Positions 24,606 through 32,830 of a DNA stretch of 64,000 bases are shown piece after piece; the first letter of the stretch is position 1, and each line of letters starts with the position of its first letter. The position numbers and the translations under genes are program-made. The notes below the pieces were generated by a model. It was given only the letters and a program-made list of their open reading frames with translations. It had not been told where the DNA came from and did no database searches. Where the stretch lies: positions 1,612,001 through 1,676,000 of the forward strand of contig NZ_CP054705.1 in NCBI RefSeq assembly GCF_016495725.1. The letters run 5' to 3'. This stretch comes from Salicibibacter cibarius. GTDB taxonomy: Bacteria > Bacillota > Bacilli > Bacillales > Marinococcaceae.

Positions 24606-24723
24606 ATTTTTCTCACCTTTGATTTCCAACCTCTCACCACTAAAATGGTTGGCATGAAAGAAAATGATTGATACTATAAAGTGAAGCTACCTCTATATAG
24701 TATAAAGAAATGAGTGATGATTG

Positions 24724-25404
24724 ATGAGTTATACGATTTATCTCGTTGAAGATGAAGAAAACTTATCAGAGGCACTACAGGCATATATGGAAAAAGAAGG
24801 CTGGACGGTCAAGCTGTTTCAAGATGGCGATAAAGCACAGGAATCCGTCGAAGAACGGCCACATTTATGGGTGCTTGACATTATGCTCCCGGGGACCGAT
24901 GGTTATCAAATTTTAAAAACGATTCGTGAAGTCCAGGGGGATATACCGGTTATTTTTATTTCTGCCAGAGACCAAGATTTGGATCGGGTACTTGGATTGG
25001 AAATGGGGAGCGACGATTACATATCCAAGCCGTTTTTGCCGCAAGAACTGATTATTCGTGTCAAGAAATTGTTGACGCGTGTGTATGGTTCCGAATCCGA
25101 AGAAAACAAAACAGTTGACTTAAATGACTATACGATCGATCCGGAGGCTCGAACGGTCGTTGACGAACAAAATGACAGACAAGTCGTTGATTTGACGACA
25201 AAAGAGATGGACCTGATTTTGTTACTGACGGTCCAAGTAGGCAAAGCCCTTTCCCGCGAGGATATTATCGAAGAAGTATGGGGAGAGAATTATTACGGTT
25301 CCGAACGGGCGGTGGATGATGTCGTGCGGAGGGTGCGAAAAAAGATGCCTCGCGTCCACCTGGAAACATTATATGGGTATGGGTATAGGATTCTTTCGTC
25401 ATGA
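24724..25404 (+). CDS. cssR: Secretion-stress response regulator CssR
   Basis: The 226-residue OmpR-type regulator has a receiver domain (acidic pair EDEE near 9-12, phosphorylated Asp in VLDIMLPGTDGY at about 54, Lys in YISKPF at about 104) and a C-terminal winged helix ending GYGYRIL. The sequence follows B. subtilis CssR closely (SYTIYLVEDE, PVIFISARD, VLGLEMGSDDYISKPFLP). CssR activates htrA, htrB and cssRS when misfolded proteins build up outside the membrane. The first ATG of the Met pair region, 24724, gives the expected length. The kinase gene overlaps the stop by 4 bases. Confidence 0.9.
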   Translation: MSYTIYLVEDEENLSEALQAYMEKEGWTVKLFQDGDKAQESVEERPHLWVLDIMLPGTDGYQILKTIREVQGDIPVIFISARDQDLDRVLGLEMGSDDYISKPFLPQELIIRVKKLLTRVYGSESEENKTVDLNDYTIDPEARTVVDEQNDRQVVDLTTKEMDLILLLTVQVGKALSREDIIEEVWGENYYGSERAVDDVVRRVRKKMPRVHLETLYGYGYRILSS

Positions 25405-26765
25405 TGCGCATGAATCTTACTCGGAGAATATGGTTATCTTTTCTTTCTTTACTCGTTTTGGTCGGTTTGTCGATGATCATTATTTATCCGATATCGATTC
25501 AAGGGACGCTAACCGAAGAAACCTATCGAATCATTGAACAACAACAAAGGCAATTGGTCAATCCATTCAGCGAGCAATTTTCACCGCCGGATCCGGATGA
25601 AGCACTTATTGAGCCATCTTCACGGGCGGTGGGCCATATCTTTGTTGCCGATCAAGTGGGCGCTCCCAGAGTCTTGGAAGAAATACCGGAAGAATTGGTA
25701 GAGGCATATCAAGAAATGTTTGCGCAAGCGTTTGAGCAAGAGTCGGAAACGGGGCGCTATGAATTCACATACCAAGATTCCACGGTGTTCTACGTCGTGA
25801 CACGAATTGATGCAAGCGAGGACGATGAAGTAGATGAGGCTTATTATATTTCCTTCATGTGGGATGCCTATCGTGATTCGATGGTTAATCAGCTCTGGGA
25901 AAACCTTGTGTATTTAATGTTGATCACTTCAGCTTTAAGTTTGCTTCCGGTCCTTTGGCTCACCCGTTATTTGCGCAAGCCTTTGCGATTGCTTGGAAAT
26001 CATTTTGAGCAAATTGCAAAGCGAAATTGGAAAGATTCGTTTCATTGGGAAGGCGATGAGGACTTTCAAAAACTATCGGATCAGTTTGAGCTCATGCGCC
26101 AGAACTTGATCCGGTACGACGACGCCCAAAAAACGTTTATGCAACATGCATCCCATGAACTGAAGACGCCGATCACGGTCGTGAAGACGTATGCGCAATC
26201 CGTGAAAGACGGCGTCCTTCCGAAAAACACGGTGGAAGAATCGATGGATGTCATTCTTCAAGAATCGGATCGCATGGATAAACGGGTGAAAGACATGCTC
26301 TATTTTACAAAACTCGGGAACTTAAAAAAAGAAACCATTAACCTTGAAGCGTTATCGTTTGGGGCATTGGCCTATGAATTAGAGGAACGTTATCGATTGC
26401 AAAGGGACGACCTTAATTTCATCGTAGAAGGCGCGGCTATTCGCTTTCAGGGAGATCCTGAGCACATCCAAATTCTACTGGAAAACCTCATTGAAAATGC
26501 ATTGCGTTATGCCAAAAGCACCATTTGGATTCGTGCCGAACAAACGGATCATGACGTAACGTTGATCGTTGAAAATGATGGGAAAGCCATTGCCGAAGAC
26601 GATATGCGAACGATGTTTGAACCTTTTCGAAAAGGAAATAAAGGTCAATTCGGACTCGGGCTTGCCATTGTCAGGCAAATTACCGAGCTGCACCGCGGGC
26701 GTCACGGCGTCTTTAACATAAACGGGCGAGTGTCCTTTCAAATGACCTTGCCGCGCAGAACCTAA
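25401..26765 (+). CDS. cssS: Secretion-stress sensor kinase CssS
   Basis: The 454-residue histidine kinase has two membrane helices (about 11-33 and 165-187) enclosing an acidic extracytoplasmic sensor of about 130 residues. A HAMP linker, the H-box HASHELKTPITVV (about 252), the N-box LLENLIENALRYA and a G-box FGLGLAIV follow. These correspond segment by segment to B. subtilis CssS, including the EPFRKGNKGQFGLG stretch. It senses protein misfolding at the membrane-wall interface. Translationally coupled to cssR through ATGA. Confidence 0.9.
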   Translation: MMRMNLTRRIWLSFLSLLVLVGLSMIIIYPISIQGTLTEETYRIIEQQQRQLVNPFSEQFSPPDPDEALIEPSSRAVGHIFVADQVGAPRVLEEIPEELVEAYQEMFAQAFEQESETGRYEFTYQDSTVFYVVTRIDASEDDEVDEAYYISFMWDAYRDSMVNQLWENLVYLMLITSALSLLPVLWLTRYLRKPLRLLGNHFEQIAKRNWKDSFHWEGDEDFQKLSDQFELMRQNLIRYDDAQKTFMQHASHELKTPITVVKTYAQSVKDGVLPKNTVEESMDVILQESDRMDKRVKDMLYFTKLGNLKKETINLEALSFGALAYELEERYRLQRDDLNFIVEGAAIRFQGDPEHIQILLENLIENALRYAKSTIWIRAEQTDHDVTLIVENDGKAIAEDDMRTMFEPFRKGNKGQFGLGLAIVRQITELHRGRHGVFNINGRVSFQMTLPRRT

Positions 26766-26819
26766 TAGGGAGGAGAGAAGGGCGAGCAAAAAATCGGGAA
26801 TTGTTTGCCTGCCGCAATC

Positions 26820-27761
26820 ATGGAAAAAGGAATTTATTACGCGACAGCCGGCGATAAAATTGATCGCCAGTTGCTCATTCGTCAAGCGACGCGGGGAATA
26901 GCCAGTAACGGCAAGCCGTTTTTAACGTTGCGGTTATCGGATAAGAGCGGTGATATTGAGGCGAAATTATGGGGCGTCAAACCGGAAGACGAACGCACAT
27001 ATACCGGAAAAACAATAGTGTCTATCCAAGGGGAAGTCTTCGATTACCGCGGGCGTTTGCAGTTAAAAATTGCCCGGATACGACCGGTGAATGATCAAGA
27101 TCAAGTGAAAATGGAAGATCTTGTTCCGACGGCCCCTATGGAAAAACTGGATATGCTTGAACGCGTCAACCAGTTTATTTTTGATATCGGAAACGCTAAA
27201 ATCCAACGAATCACACGTTCCTTGCTTAAAAAATACCAACATGGGTTTTTGGATGCACCGGCAGCAACGAGAAATCACCATGAGTTTATGTCCGGACTTG
27301 CCTATCACGTCGTATGTATGCTTCAGATCGCCCAATCGATCGTGCAAATGTACCCCAGCTTGAACAAAGATTTGCTTTATGCCGGAATCATCTTACACGA
27401 TCTTGGCAAAGTGCGAGAACTGTCCGGACCGATTGACACGGAGTATACGACGGAGGGAAAATTGATCGGGCATATCTCCCTTATGGCTGCTGAAATCCGT
27501 CAAGCGGCATCTGAGTTGAACATTGAAGGGGAAGAGCCGATATTGCTGGAACACCTCATTCTAAGCCACCATGGGAAGGGAGAATGGGGAAGCCCGAAAC
27601 CTCCGCTTTTACGGGAGGCGGAGATTCTGCACTATATCGATAACCTTGATGCAAAGATGAATATGATGGATCGGGCATTGGGGAAAACCGAAGCGGGTCA
27701 TTTCACGGAACGTATCCCCGCTTTGGAAAATCGAACATTTTACAAGCCGAAAAATATTTAA
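26820..27761 (+). CDS. yhaM: 3'-5' exoribonuclease YhaM
   Basis: The 313-residue enzyme degrades RNA and single-stranded DNA from the 3' end in the cytoplasm. It has an N-terminal OB-fold ([29 protein letters not shown]) and an HD metal domain ([31 protein letters not shown]). Close to B. subtilis YhaM (314 residues). ATG 26820 gives the expected start MEKGI but has no good ribosome site; TTG 26805 is an alternative. It probably reads through from cssS. Confidence 0.92.
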   Translation: MEKGIYYATAGDKIDRQLLIRQATRGIASNGKPFLTLRLSDKSGDIEAKLWGVKPEDERTYTGKTIVSIQGEVFDYRGRLQLKIARIRPVNDQDQVKMEDLVPTAPMEKLDMLERVNQFIFDIGNAKIQRITRSLLKKYQHGFLDAPAATRNHHEFMSGLAYHVVCMLQIAQSIVQMYPSLNKDLLYAGIILHDLGKVRELSGPIDTEYTTEGKLIGHISLMAAEIRQAASELNIEGEEPILLEHLILSHHGKGEWGSPKPPLLREAEILHYIDNLDAKMNMMDRALGKTEAGHFTERIPALENRTFYKPKNI

Positions 27762-27827
27762 AGGAGCATACAAGCCCTGCCGCCCTCATAGATTAAAAGA
27801 AGAAGGTTCGCAGGGAGGGTGATCGAT

Positions 27828-28109
27828 TTGCAAGAACGGTCCAAACGCATGCTGCTAACGCTCGTGATTATTTTTCTGGGACTCGCAGTGCTGCAAAGAT
27901 TTACATCGAATGCAGCGATTACGACGATTCCGTGGTGGGTTACAGTAGTGATTTTGGCTGCAATCGTTTCCGGATATATGTGGATTCGGACAAGTCTTGA
28001 AGATAAAAAGGCAGAGGCGGAGTGGATTGAACAAGAAGGGCGTGTCTACATTCGCAGAATGGAGCATGAACGAAAGCAACGGGCAAGTGCTACGGATCAA
28101 GAACAATAA
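27828..28109 (+). CDS. yhaL: YhaL-like sporulation membrane protein
   Basis: The 93-residue protein has two membrane segments (about 7-25 and 34-53) and a charged cytoplasmic tail with AEWIEQEGRVYIRRMEHERKQ, the part that matches YhaL. YhaL is a small sporulation-linked membrane protein of unknown action; the B. subtilis form is shorter and lacks the first segment. TTG 27828 is placed six bases after AGGGAGGGT. Position between yhaM and prsA matches B. subtilis. Confidence 0.8.
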   Translation: MQERSKRMLLTLVIIFLGLAVLQRFTSNAAITTIPWWVTVVILAAIVSGYMWIRTSLEDKKAEAEWIEQEGRVYIRRMEHERKQRASATDQEQ

Positions 28110-28110
28110 G

Positions 28111-28141
28111 AAGCACCTCCAACCATTTGGGAGGTGCTTTC
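28111..28141 (+). terminator. Intrinsic terminator after yhaL
   Basis: AAGCACCTCC pairs with GGGAGGTGCTT around an eight-base loop, followed by TCCTT. Confidence 0.8.
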
Positions 28142-28144
28142 CTT

Positions 28145-28236
28145 GGTAGGTAAGAAAGTATAAATCAACTTTCCTACCTACATAAATGCAACTAAAGTTT
28201 TCGCCATAAAAGCTTGGCGAAAGCAAGTTTTCTAAT
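28145..28236 (+). repeat. Two-hairpin dispersed repeat, copy 3
   Basis: A complete unit: first stem GGTAGGTAAGAAAGT / AACTTTCCTACC, then CATAAATGCAACTAAAG, second stem TTCGCC / GGCGAA, and the AAGTTTTCTAAT end. It abuts the prsA stop codon, so it forms the 3' untranslated region of prsA. Confidence 0.85.
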
Positions 28237-29156
28237 TACATGGTAACTGCTCCGGGTTCTTGCAGCCAATCCTCATATTCGCTGTCCATGATTTCAATAT
28301 CAGCCGCTTCCATGAGTTCCTGGAGGACTTCTTCCGGCATTTTAGAGTGTTCTTGTGTCAGTCTTGATTCTATTTCTTCTTCAAGTTCTTCATACGTTTC
28401 ATTTCGTTCCAGGACTTCAATGATATGATAACCCATCTGTGATTCCACGGGGTTGCTAACCTCTCCTACATCAAGTTCAAATGCAGCATCAGCGAAATTC
28501 TCATCCATTTGGTGTCCTTCTTGGGGGAACGCTCCCACATTTCCGCCTTCCGGAACACTTGCCGTATCCTCGGAATATTCTTCGACAGCATCCTCGAAAC
28601 TCATTTCGTCTTCAAGTTCGCTTAAAACTTCTTCGGCTGTTTCCTCATCCTCGACGAGAATATGCCTGACTTCTACTTCGGTCAGTTCTTCTTCATTTTC
28701 GTCATAGTATTCTTCTTTATCCTCTTCCGTAATGTCCACTTCTGCGGTGGACAGCTCCTCGATCACGACTTGGGGGAGCAAAAAATCTTCCTTCAGTTCA
28801 TCGATGGAATCTACCGGGACCTGCAATTGCATTTGCAGCATATCCAGCAATTGCTCGTCATCTTCGGCGCCCATTTGTTCGCGCATGTCCTCAAGTTCAG
28901 CATCAACTTCTTCTTCTCCGATATCCAATTCTTCTGCCTGTTCCCTTAAGATCGTGTCTTGGATCATCTGATTGAATAGCTGAGGGCCAAATTCATTTTT
29001 TAGTTCATTCGTAAACTCTTCTTCTGTCATTGAAGTTCCGTCGATGTTGGCAATTTCCTCCCCGGAGTCGTTATCTGCATCCCCATCATCATTACATGCG
29101 GTTAAGGCAATCGCGCCTGTGATGCATACCGCCAGGGCAATTTTTGTTTTTTTCAA
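28236..29156 (-). CDS. prsA: Foldase lipoprotein PrsA (parvulin type), hyperacidic
   Basis: PrsA is a lipid-anchored extracytoplasmic foldase that helps secreted proteins and penicillin-binding proteins fold. The 306-residue precursor has a signal ending LTAC (Cys21), an N-terminal helical chaperone domain and a parvulin PPIase domain (about 157-250: VRHILVEDEETAEEV, FEDAVEEYSED, FPQEGHQMDENFADAAF, GYHIIEV). By hand count it contains about 99 Asp/Glu and only 12 Lys/Arg, far more acidic than the lysine-rich B. subtilis protein. This suits a surface protein in a salty or alkaline habitat. It lies on the strand opposite to yhaM-yhaL, as in B. subtilis. Confidence 0.93.
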   Translation of the reverse strand: MKKTKIALAVCITGAIALTACNDDGDADNDSGEEIANIDGTSMTEEEFTNELKNEFGPQLFNQMIQDTILREQAEELDIGEEEVDAELEDMREQMGAEDDEQLLDMLQMQLQVPVDSIDELKEDFLLPQVVIEELSTAEVDITEEDKEEYYDENEEELTEVEVRHILVEDEETAEEVLSELEDEMSFEDAVEEYSEDTASVPEGGNVGAFPQEGHQMDENFADAAFELDVGEVSNPVESQMGYHIIEVLERNETYEELEEEIESRLTQEHSKMPEEVLQELMEAADIEIMDSEYEDWLQEPGAVTM

Positions 29157-29234
29157 TGTTTGTACACTCCCTGTTCGTCTAAAACGTACGGATTATTGAT
29201 AAGCTTTATGGATTAGAAACAAGTTTACCATACC

Positions 29235-30590
29235 TTGAACTACTCCATCTTATCTTAATTTCTAACGAAATTTGAAGATGGAGATTCCTAAGAACACCTT
29301 CGTAACCGATGGTTTTGATTAGGCTATCCCCGCAGTACCTGCGGTTAAGCGCAAGGCTTCATTGCGCAAATTTATACTTGCGTTTATATCTCTATCGTGG
29401 CGGGCTTGGCATTTCGGACAATCTCATTCACGTAACCGAGATGTTTAACGTCTTTGTTTTGATACCCACAACTTGAGCAACGTTGGCTGGAAGGGAAGTT
29501 TCTCGCAACTGCCACAACCTGTTTCCCGTACCACTTCGCTTTGTATTCGAGCATAACACGGAATTGCGACCAACTGACCTCGCTAATTGCTTTTGCTAAG
29601 TTGTGGTTCTGTAACATGTTCGTTACTTGCAAATCTTCAATACCAATAACGTCGTGGTTCTTGACAATATCAGAAGAGATTTTATGCAAGTAATCGTTAC
29701 GTGCGTTTGTCATTTTCTCGTACAATTTCGCGACCTTGATGCGTTGCTTATGCCAATTAGCGGAACCTATCTGACGTCTTGTGAGAACACGCTGCGCTTT
29801 GGCCAATTTTTCTTCGTATTTTCGGAAATACTTATGGTTCTTATAGATGGTTCCGTCTGACAATATCGCGAAATCTTTTAATCCTACATCAATACCAATC
29901 GATGAGTCGGTTTTGGCCCATTCGCTCACCTCTGTCTCTGTTAAAACAGAAACAAAGTATTTGCCGGTCGGACTACGCCGAATCGTAACGTTAATAATAC
30001 TGCCGTGGACCTCACGACTTTTAGCAAACTTAACGAAACCAAGTTTAGGCAACTTGATTTTATTATCAATAATCTCAATATTGCCGTTCGTAAACTTTGT
30101 TTTATACGATTGCACCTTGTTATTTTTAGACTTGAAACGTGGTGCTTTATTTTGGTTTTGAAAGAACCGTTCGTAAGAATCGGCAAGGTTTTCGACGGAT
30201 GATTGCATGGCAATGCTATCCACTTCTTTTAACCAAATGTACTCGTTCTTTAGTTGAGGTAATTGCCCGGAACATTTGTTATACGTTAATCCTTTGCCGG
30301 TTGCTTTATAAGTATCTCTCCATCTCGAAAGAAAATGATTAAACACAAACCGACTGCAACCGATTGTTTTTGCAATTAACGTTTTCTGTTCTTTGTTTGG
30401 GTAGATACGAAACTTGTAGGCTTTATTAACCATCATTGTTACTCACCCCCTAACGAACTATTGTTTGACACTATACTTGTTTTTCGTTACAAAGTCTAAT
30501 TTTTTACATAGTATCTATTTTTTATGTCTTATTTTATTTTCGAAGGCGATTCATTCCCCACTGTACACTTCGTAGGAAGTGGGAGTCTTC
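29235..30590 (-). mobile_element. IS605/IS1341-type element with tnpB only
   Basis: The element carries a tnpB gene and no tnpA. Its right end after tnpB has a hairpin (CTCCATCTT ... GATGGAG) followed by TAGTTCAA at 29235, typical of this IS group. The opposite boundary is uncertain; a hairpin with right-end character lies at about 30545-30590. TnpB elements of this kind express a guide (omega) RNA that overlaps the tnpB end and runs to the right end, here expected in about 29235-29420. Confidence 0.6.
29319..30436 (-). pseudogene. tnpB: TnpB RNA-guided nuclease, frameshifted before the zinc finger end
   Basis: The main frame (350 residues, ending at 29384) has the OrfB N-terminal helix-turn-helix part ([13 protein letters not shown]), the RuvC-I Asp in [13 protein letters not shown] (about 177), the RuvC-II Glu in [14 protein letters not shown] (about 271) and the first zinc-finger pair RCSSCGYQ. 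At about 29425 a one-base indel shifts the frame: the expected second pair [18 protein letters not shown], with the RuvC-III Asp, reads in the next frame and ends at 29319. The native product would therefore end [10 protein letters not shown] and lack an essential catalytic residue. It is probably inactive unless rescued by frameshifting. Confidence 0.8.
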
Positions 30591-30592
30591 TC
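30545..30592 (+). repeat. IS605-type right-end hairpin in opposite orientation
   Basis: GGCGATTCATTCCCCACT, a short loop, AGTGGGAGTCTTCTCAC read on the plus strand. This is the usual hairpin plus tail seen at right ends of tnpB elements in Firmicutes, but here it faces away from the resident tnpB. It may be a leftover end of a second element or the left boundary of this one. Confidence 0.4.
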
Positions 30593-30703
30593 ACCTAGGT
30601 CAGATAAAAAGATTGCGAGAAAAAACAATTTTGTAGGTGGAACGCCCAATCGACTCGCCTTATCCCTACATAAGATAACTCAGGAATGGGAGGAGGTGGC
30701 ATC

Positions 30704-30793
30704 ATGTCAGCTGGTTATGGATACGGCGGTGGCTTTGCGCTCATCGTTGTCCTGTTCATTTTGCTTATTATCGTAGGTGCCTCTTGGTTCTAA
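30704..30793 (+). CDS. YjcZ family small spore peptide, copy 1
   Basis: A 29-residue peptide, [19 protein letters not shown] then LLIIVGASWF: a Gly/Tyr-rich head and one hydrophobic helix. This is the YjcZ-type sporulation peptide family, tiny coat- or membrane-associated products. GGAGGTGG precedes the ATG. A second copy follows 24 bases after the stop. Confidence 0.88.
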   Translation: MSAGYGYGGGFALIVVLFILLIIVGASWF

Positions 30794-30817
30794 ATTTTAA
30801 AAAAGGAGGAAATAACT

Positions 30818-30922
30818 ATGGGTTACGGTGGTGGCTACGGCGGAGGTTTCGCGCTTCTCGTCGTATTATTCATCCTGCTTATTATCATTGGAGCTTCCTG
30901 GGGAGGCTACGGTGGTTGGTAA
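30818..30922 (+). CDS. YjcZ family small spore peptide, copy 2
   Basis: A 34-residue peptide, [19 protein letters not shown] then [15 protein letters not shown]. It is a clear paralogue of the preceding peptide, with an added Gly/Trp/Tyr tail after the hydrophobic helix. AAAGGAGGAAATAACT precedes the ATG. The two genes end at one shared terminator. Confidence 0.9.
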   Translation: MGYGGGYGGGFALLVVLFILLIIIGASWGGYGGW

Positions 30923-30954
30923 GCACGCACATTGAATAACTCCGCAGTTTTTAT

Positions 30955-30985
30955 GGGTTGGTGCCGTGAGCGCCAACCCTTTTTA
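30955..30985 (+). terminator. Terminator after the YjcZ pair
   Basis: GGGTTGG (30955-30961) pairs with CCAACCC (30973-30979), followed by TTTTT. The T-run touches the stop codon of the opposing small gene. Confidence 0.88.
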
Positions 30986-31165
30986 AATGACTAAAAGTCT
31001 CACATATGTAGAAACGAGAAGAATCATAATGAGCACATTTATGGTTGTGAACACGTTAGGGATTTTTTCTTCTGTCATTTCTTTTTGTACGACGAGTGAA
31101 TTTGTCATGGTGTTAATGATAACCAAATAAACAGCTGCAAAAAATATAAATAAGAAAATCGACAT
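30983..31165 (-). CDS. Small two-helix membrane protein
   Basis: The 60-residue product begins at ATG 31165 behind GGAGGT and has hydrophobic segments at about 3-20 (IFLFIFFAAVYLVI) and 41-58 (VLIMILLVSTYVRLLVI), with a short polar loop containing QKEMTEEKIPN. I recognise no family. Convergent with the YjcZ pair. Confidence 0.6.
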   Translation of the reverse strand: MSIFLFIFFAAVYLVIINTMTNSLVVQKEMTEEKIPNVFTTINVLIMILLVSTYVRLLVI

Positions 31166-31348
31166 GCCGGAACCTCCAATTACCTCCAAGATACATCACT
31201 TGGCTTTACTTTAACAAACATTGGGGAAAAATGATAGCCGGAGGTCATGAAAGCTCAGGGTAAAATGAAAGTATAACAATTCAGGGTCAATACAAAAATT
31301 TATGGTTGACCAATAGGTGTAATGATGAATTATATGGTAACCGCTACG

Positions 31349-31556
31349 GAAAAACACGACGCTTTCCGTGGGCTTACGCTCAGCTTCCTCGTTAGAAAAC
31401 TTGGCTTTTCGTCAAGCTTTTATGGCGAAAAGCCTTAGTTGCACTTATGCAGGTAAGAAAGTATAATTCAACTTTCTTTACCTGCAAAAAAGAAGTTCGC
31501 TTTTTTCTGCGGGGTCTTTCTGCTGCGCGTTCCCACGGGAGTCTCCGTGTTTTTCC
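31349..31556. repeat. GC-rich inverted repeat enclosing dispersed repeat copy 4
   Basis: The outer arms AAAACACGACGCTTTCCG...TGGG (31350-31373) and CCCACGGGAGTCTCCGTGTT (31533-31552) are imperfect reverse complements, a type of GC-rich hairpin element common in Bacillaceae intergenic DNA. Inside, 31392-31485 is an inverted complete copy of the two-hairpin dispersed repeat (TTAGAAAACTTGG to CTTTACCTGC). No gene is supported between 31166 and 32133. Confidence 0.6.
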
Positions 31557-31691
31557 TCCGCTAGCGAGTGTCATTACCGTCATTATTCGCTGATATCAAC
31601 TCTAGATTTTGGTGAAGAGTCACAAACCATTAATCGAAATAAGGTTCGACTTTCGCGGAAGCGAGAAGCAATCCCTAAACCTTAGCATCAC

Positions 31692-32035
31692 TTGTTCCTC
31701 TCGGAGCGACTCTTCCGTTGAGGGATTACTTTACTTCAGTTGTTCCTCTCGGAGCAGTTCGCCCCTTGTTTGAGGGATTACTTTACTTCAGTTGTTCCTC
31801 TCGGAGCAGTTCGCCCCTTGTTTGAGGGATTACTTTACTTCAGTTGTTCCTCTCGGAGCAGTTCGCCCCTTGTTTGAGGGATTACTTTACTTCAGTTGTT
31901 CCTCTCGGAGCAGTTCGCCCCTTGTTTGAGGGATTACTTTACTTCAGTTGTTCCTCTCGGAGCAGTTCGCCCCTTGTTTGAGGAATTACTTTACTTCACT
32001 CGTTCCTCTCAGAGCAACTCGACCCTTACTTGTGG
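31692..32035 (+). repeat. 52-bp tandem repeat array, family alpha, copy 3
   Basis: (T)TGTTCCTCTCGGAGC starts units at 31692, 31740, 31792, 31844, 31896, 31948 and 32000. All steps are 52 except the first (48). The units from 31740 to about 31950 are nearly identical, which points to recent amplification, while the edge units are diverged. Each unit ends GAGG(G/A)ATTACTTTACTTCA. Confidence 0.93.
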
Positions 32036-32133
32036 TCAAAATGTCCCCGCACTCCATCGAACAGATCGTTCATGAAAGCCACGTCCATCGTGTGATATGA
32101 TGGGAATATCATGATTCGCAAAGGATGAAGGCA

Positions 32134-32700
32134 ATGAACTGGAAGTGGGCTTTTTTTATTCTCATAGGTGTCAATGTCGTCGTTATAGTAAGCTTCTGGT
32201 TCCTTCTTTCCCCGATTGGTTCTGATTCAGCGCCGGAGGAAATACCGGATGGAGAGATGCCTGCCACGGAGGAAGAAGTGCTTTTTACGGCTGAGACGTC
32301 ATTGGATCAAATTAGTACATATATGCGTTCGGAAACGGATGATGCTGTTGATATCCATATGGAAGAAGACGAAATCGTATTCACGGGCAGGTATACGATT
32401 TTTGGGATGGACGTTGATCTTAATCTCTATTTGGTTCCAACCGTATCGGATAGCGGGAATTTGCGTCTTGAAGAAAACGGAATGGCCATCGGATCGCTCA
32501 ATTTGCCGTCTTCGGCCGTGTTGAGGGTCATCGGGGAACAGGCTGATCTCCCTGAATTTGTTCACATTTATCCTCAAGAAGGGGTCATTGATGTGCATGT
32601 GAATGACATTGATATCGGGGAGGATCTATACTTGCGCCTCGGCGACTCGGGGCTGGATAATGGGTTGATTCCGCTGGAAGCTGTGTACGGTGATGCATGA
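32134..32700 (+). CDS. YpmS-like membrane-anchored protein (DUF2140)
   Basis: The 188-residue protein has an N-terminal membrane helix (about 4-27) and an acidic extracytoplasmic domain with FTAETSLDQISTYMR, a central beta part and VDVHVNDIDIGEDLYLRL-like strands, the pattern of YpmS. The function of the family is unknown. ATG 32134 is used because AAGG lies nine bases upstream; ATG 32125 is possible. A terminator follows immediately. Confidence 0.7.
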   Translation: MNWKWAFFILIGVNVVVIVSFWFLLSPIGSDSAPEEIPDGEMPATEEEVLFTAETSLDQISTYMRSETDDAVDIHMEEDEIVFTGRYTIFGMDVDLNLYLVPTVSDSGNLRLEENGMAIGSLNLPSSAVLRVIGEQADLPEFVHIYPQEGVIDVHVNDIDIGEDLYLRLGDSGLDNGLIPLEAVYGDA

Positions 32701-32723
32701 AAAAGACGCTATGTGCGTCTTTT
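32701..32723 (+). terminator. Terminator after the ypmS-like gene
   Basis: AAAAGACGC (32701-32709) pairs with GCGTCTTTT (32715-32723). Confidence 0.85.
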
Positions 32724-32785
32724 GGAGATCAGAGGTCAGAAGCCGGATTGGTAAAAATCGGTGAAAAAACCGATTTCTTGATCCA

Positions 32786-32818
32786 AAAATCACTACACGC
32801 TTTTAGGGGCGTGTAGTG
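32786..32818 (-). terminator. Terminator after serC
   Basis: On the minus strand CACTACACGCC pairs with GCGTGTAGTG (plus-strand span 32791-32818), followed by ATTTTT at 32786-32790. Confidence 0.85.
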
Positions 32819-32830
32819 AAATGACGCTTT

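Noticed and set aside
28240-28971. Ser- and Phe-rich plus-strand frames opposite prsA
   Set aside because: They are shadows of the Glu/Asp-rich prsA coding sequence.
31392-31583. Minus-strand frame of 63 codons
   Set aside because: It lies entirely in repeat sequence (dispersed repeat copy and GC-rich hairpin arm).
9472-32035. CRISPR arrays
   Set aside because: The tandem units repeat over their whole 52-base length with no unique spacers of constant size, and no cas genes are in the window.
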